Below are positions 53,605 to 54,770 of a DNA stretch of 54,770 bases, piece by piece; within the stretch, counting starts at the first letter, position 1; each line of letters starts with the position of its first letter. The position numbers and the translations under genes were made by a program. The notes under the pieces were generated by a model that was not told where the DNA came from, did not search any database, and saw only the letters and a list, made by a program, of their open reading frames with translations. The stretch covers positions 1 through 54,770 of the forward strand of contig NZHD01000059.1 in the NCBI GenBank assembly GCA_002691205.1, in the 5' to 3' direction. The DNA comes from Deltaproteobacteria bacterium (GTDB taxonomy: Bacteria > Myxococcota_A > UBA9160 > UBA4427).

Positions 53605-54285
53605 ATGGCATACGTCCTTGAAATCAAGCATCAACTGAGCCCCGCTACTCCCAAAACCTACGAAGACTTTGTGCTCCGATACGGAGAGCTCGTCATCCCC
53701 CTGATGGAAAAATGCGGATGGGATGTTCTCGGAGGATGGATGTGGGCCACAGGAACCCTGTTCAGTGACTTTGTTCTGGTGCAATTTGATTCGCTCACCG
53801 ACTACGCAGAAGCCTGGGAGCGCCTCGAGTCCCAGGCTCAAGGAACGGGACTGTCTCTTCTCGATGATCTCGGCCTATCTGTCCGGCAAGACGTGTCGCT
53901 TTCAAAAATGACGCCCTTCTCGCCGCCTGCTCGAATACAAGCAGGGCTCGACCGTTCAGCAGAACGAGCGGCTGCAAATATGCCCCATCGTACTTTTACC
54001 TATGCGCGTCTCACAACAAGCCTCGAACACCTCAAGCGCGTGGAGGAGTTAATTGAGCTCACCGCTGGCGGGGTTCCTCCCACGACCCAACTCATTGCTT
54101 CTTACAATTCAGTCACGGGTCGACAGGCGGAAATGGTCGATCTCTGGGCCCGAGACGAAGGCGTCCCCAATTTTGGATTCATCACTGGCCGACAGGAGGA
54201 CGACCCTTACGAAGAGCTCTATCGACTCGTCGAAACAGAGACGGTCAACTACCTGAATCCGCTCCCCTACTCAAGACTCCGTTAG
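53605..54285 (+). CDS. NIPSNAP-like dimeric alpha/beta-barrel protein
   Basis: This 226-residue protein has two tandem ferredoxin-like repeats typical of NIPSNAP and antibiotic-biosynthesis-monooxygenase-like folds. The first unit is YVLEIKHQLSP...YGELVIPLMEKCGWDVLGGWM, with DFVLVQFDSLTDYAEAW. The second starts FTYARLTTSLEHLKRV and ends near IASYNSVTG...MVDLWARDEG. Function is unknown; fold relatives bind or process small molecules. ATG at 53605 has GGGAG upstream; the in-frame ATG at 53584 is disfavoured. It is divergent from soxC-like and convergent with the PPOX gene at 54407. Confidence 0.82.
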   Translation: MAYVLEIKHQLSPATPKTYEDFVLRYGELVIPLMEKCGWDVLGGWMWATGTLFSDFVLVQFDSLTDYAEAWERLESQAQGTGLSLLDDLGLSVRQDVSLSKMTPFSPPARIQAGLDRSAERAAANMPHRTFTYARLTTSLEHLKRVEELIELTAGGVPPTTQLIASYNSVTGRQAEMVDLWARDEGVPNFGFITGRQEDDPYEELYRLVETETVNYLNPLPYSRLR

Positions 54286-54406
54286 ACTGGCCCCTTGGAA
54301 TCTACTGAGCCATCGCTGCGTGATTCCAGGAAATTGAGCCCCTAGCCCACCGAAGCCTCTCGCCGTGCGGGACCCGTTGGATTCGCCCACTCCTAGGACT
54401 CAAGTT

Positions 54407-54770
54407 CTACGTCTCTCCGAGTCCGGGAGTGTCCGAAAAATCCCAGGAACGCATCTCGCCGGGTTCGATGCGCAGAATCAAACCCTGCGCCCCAACGCGC
54501 GCCTCCGTATAAGCTTTCGCCTTTTCCTCTCCGAGGTGTTCATGCGCCATTCTCTGTGTCATCTCTAAAACCCGAACTTCGTCTTCAAGTAAATGACCCA
54601 CCGTCCGAATGTGAACTCCTCGATAAGGCGTCATTGACTCAGCCACACACATGCTCACCCGAGGATCTCTTTGCAGATGACGTACTTTAATGTCATCACG
54701 TGGGATCCCCACACTAAAGCCACCGTCGATCCAGACATATGAAACAGGGGACAGCAGCGTACTTCCATCC
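54407..54770 (-). CDS. PPOX-class F420/FMN split-barrel protein, start beyond window
   Basis: This is the 3' part of a split-barrel protein whose start lies right of 54770. The frame is open to the edge, reading TLLSPVSYVWIDGGFSVGIP before VRHLQRDPRVSMCV and PYRGVHIRTVGHL, then a long helix and a C-terminal FDFS-like segment WDFSDTP. These are typical of F420-dependent PPOX proteins (TIGR03618-like). It is the second such protein here, after 28904-29350, and supports F420 chemistry. Convergent with the NIPSNAP-like gene. Confidence 0.85.
   Translation of the reverse strand, partial: DGSTLLSPVSYVWIDGGFSVGIPRDDIKVRHLQRDPRVSMCVAESMTPYRGVHIRTVGHLLEDEVRVLEMTQRMAHEHLGEEKAKAYTEARVGAQGLILRIEPGEMRSWDFSDTPGLGET

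Overview
The window is about 54.8 kb of dense bacterial chromosome of moderate GC content, with 47 protein features: 44 complete genes, one decayed gene, and two cut by the window edges. I see no rRNA, tRNA, CRISPR array, transposase, integrase or phage gene. The proteins look like those of a free-living aerobic heterotroph of a proteobacterial, myxobacterial or Binatia-like kind. TrmJ, SelO, PilT, Xsc and SoxC-type proteins sit beside an unusually rich set of LLM-class (luciferase-like, FMN or F420) oxidoreductases and F420/PPOX-type proteins. No taxonomic marker lets me name the organism.

Layout. 1-9.2 kb: a Tat-exported multicopper oxidase, two Fe(II)/2-oxoglutarate-type oxygenases, a cytochrome P450, a membrane-anchored J-domain protein, a secreted esterase, a PilT ATPase with an N-terminal extension, and a DUF2147 protein. 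9.5-15.7 kb: Xsc, TrmJ, SelO, a prokaryotic pentameric ligand-gated ion channel and a DUF547 lipoprotein. 15.8-22.6 kb: a compact biosynthetic locus. A three-gene operon (carrier protein, acyl-CoA-dehydrogenase-like flavoprotein, aminoacyl-tRNA-synthetase-like amino acid:carrier protein ligase) is divergent from a C-A-PCP-TE peptide synthetase whose thioesterase has Cys-Glu-His in place of Ser-Asp-His. 22.6-33 kb: an LLM enzyme, a beta-helix protein, a glycosyltransferase, a degenerate SDR, a spermidine-synthase-like protein, a PPOX protein, a surface-repeat protein and a large MscK-like channel. 33-51.5 kb: a catabolism-like stretch with an N-acyl-D-amino-acid deacylase-like amidohydrolase, five more LLM oxidoreductases, three SDRs, an enoyl-CoA hydratase, a quinone-oxidoreductase-like MDR, an SRPBCC protein and two related GPH transporters. 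It also holds a decayed sensor kinase and a Csp1-type copper storage protein. 51.5-54.8 kb: a SoxC-like molybdoenzyme with its cytochrome c, a NIPSNAP-like protein and a second PPOX protein.

How the genes may work together. The clearest system is the 15.8-22.6 kb locus. The aaRS-like ligase probably loads a small amino acid onto the free carrier protein, the ACAD-like enzyme oxidises the tethered residue, and the synthetase's N-terminal condensation domain joins it to a second amino acid. The Cys-type thioesterase would release the product. Separately, Xsc releases sulfite from sulfoacetaldehyde, and the SoxC/cytochrome c pair 41 kb away could oxidise sulfur or sulfite. The + strand appears C-rich over genes of both orientations, so the window probably lies within one replichore.
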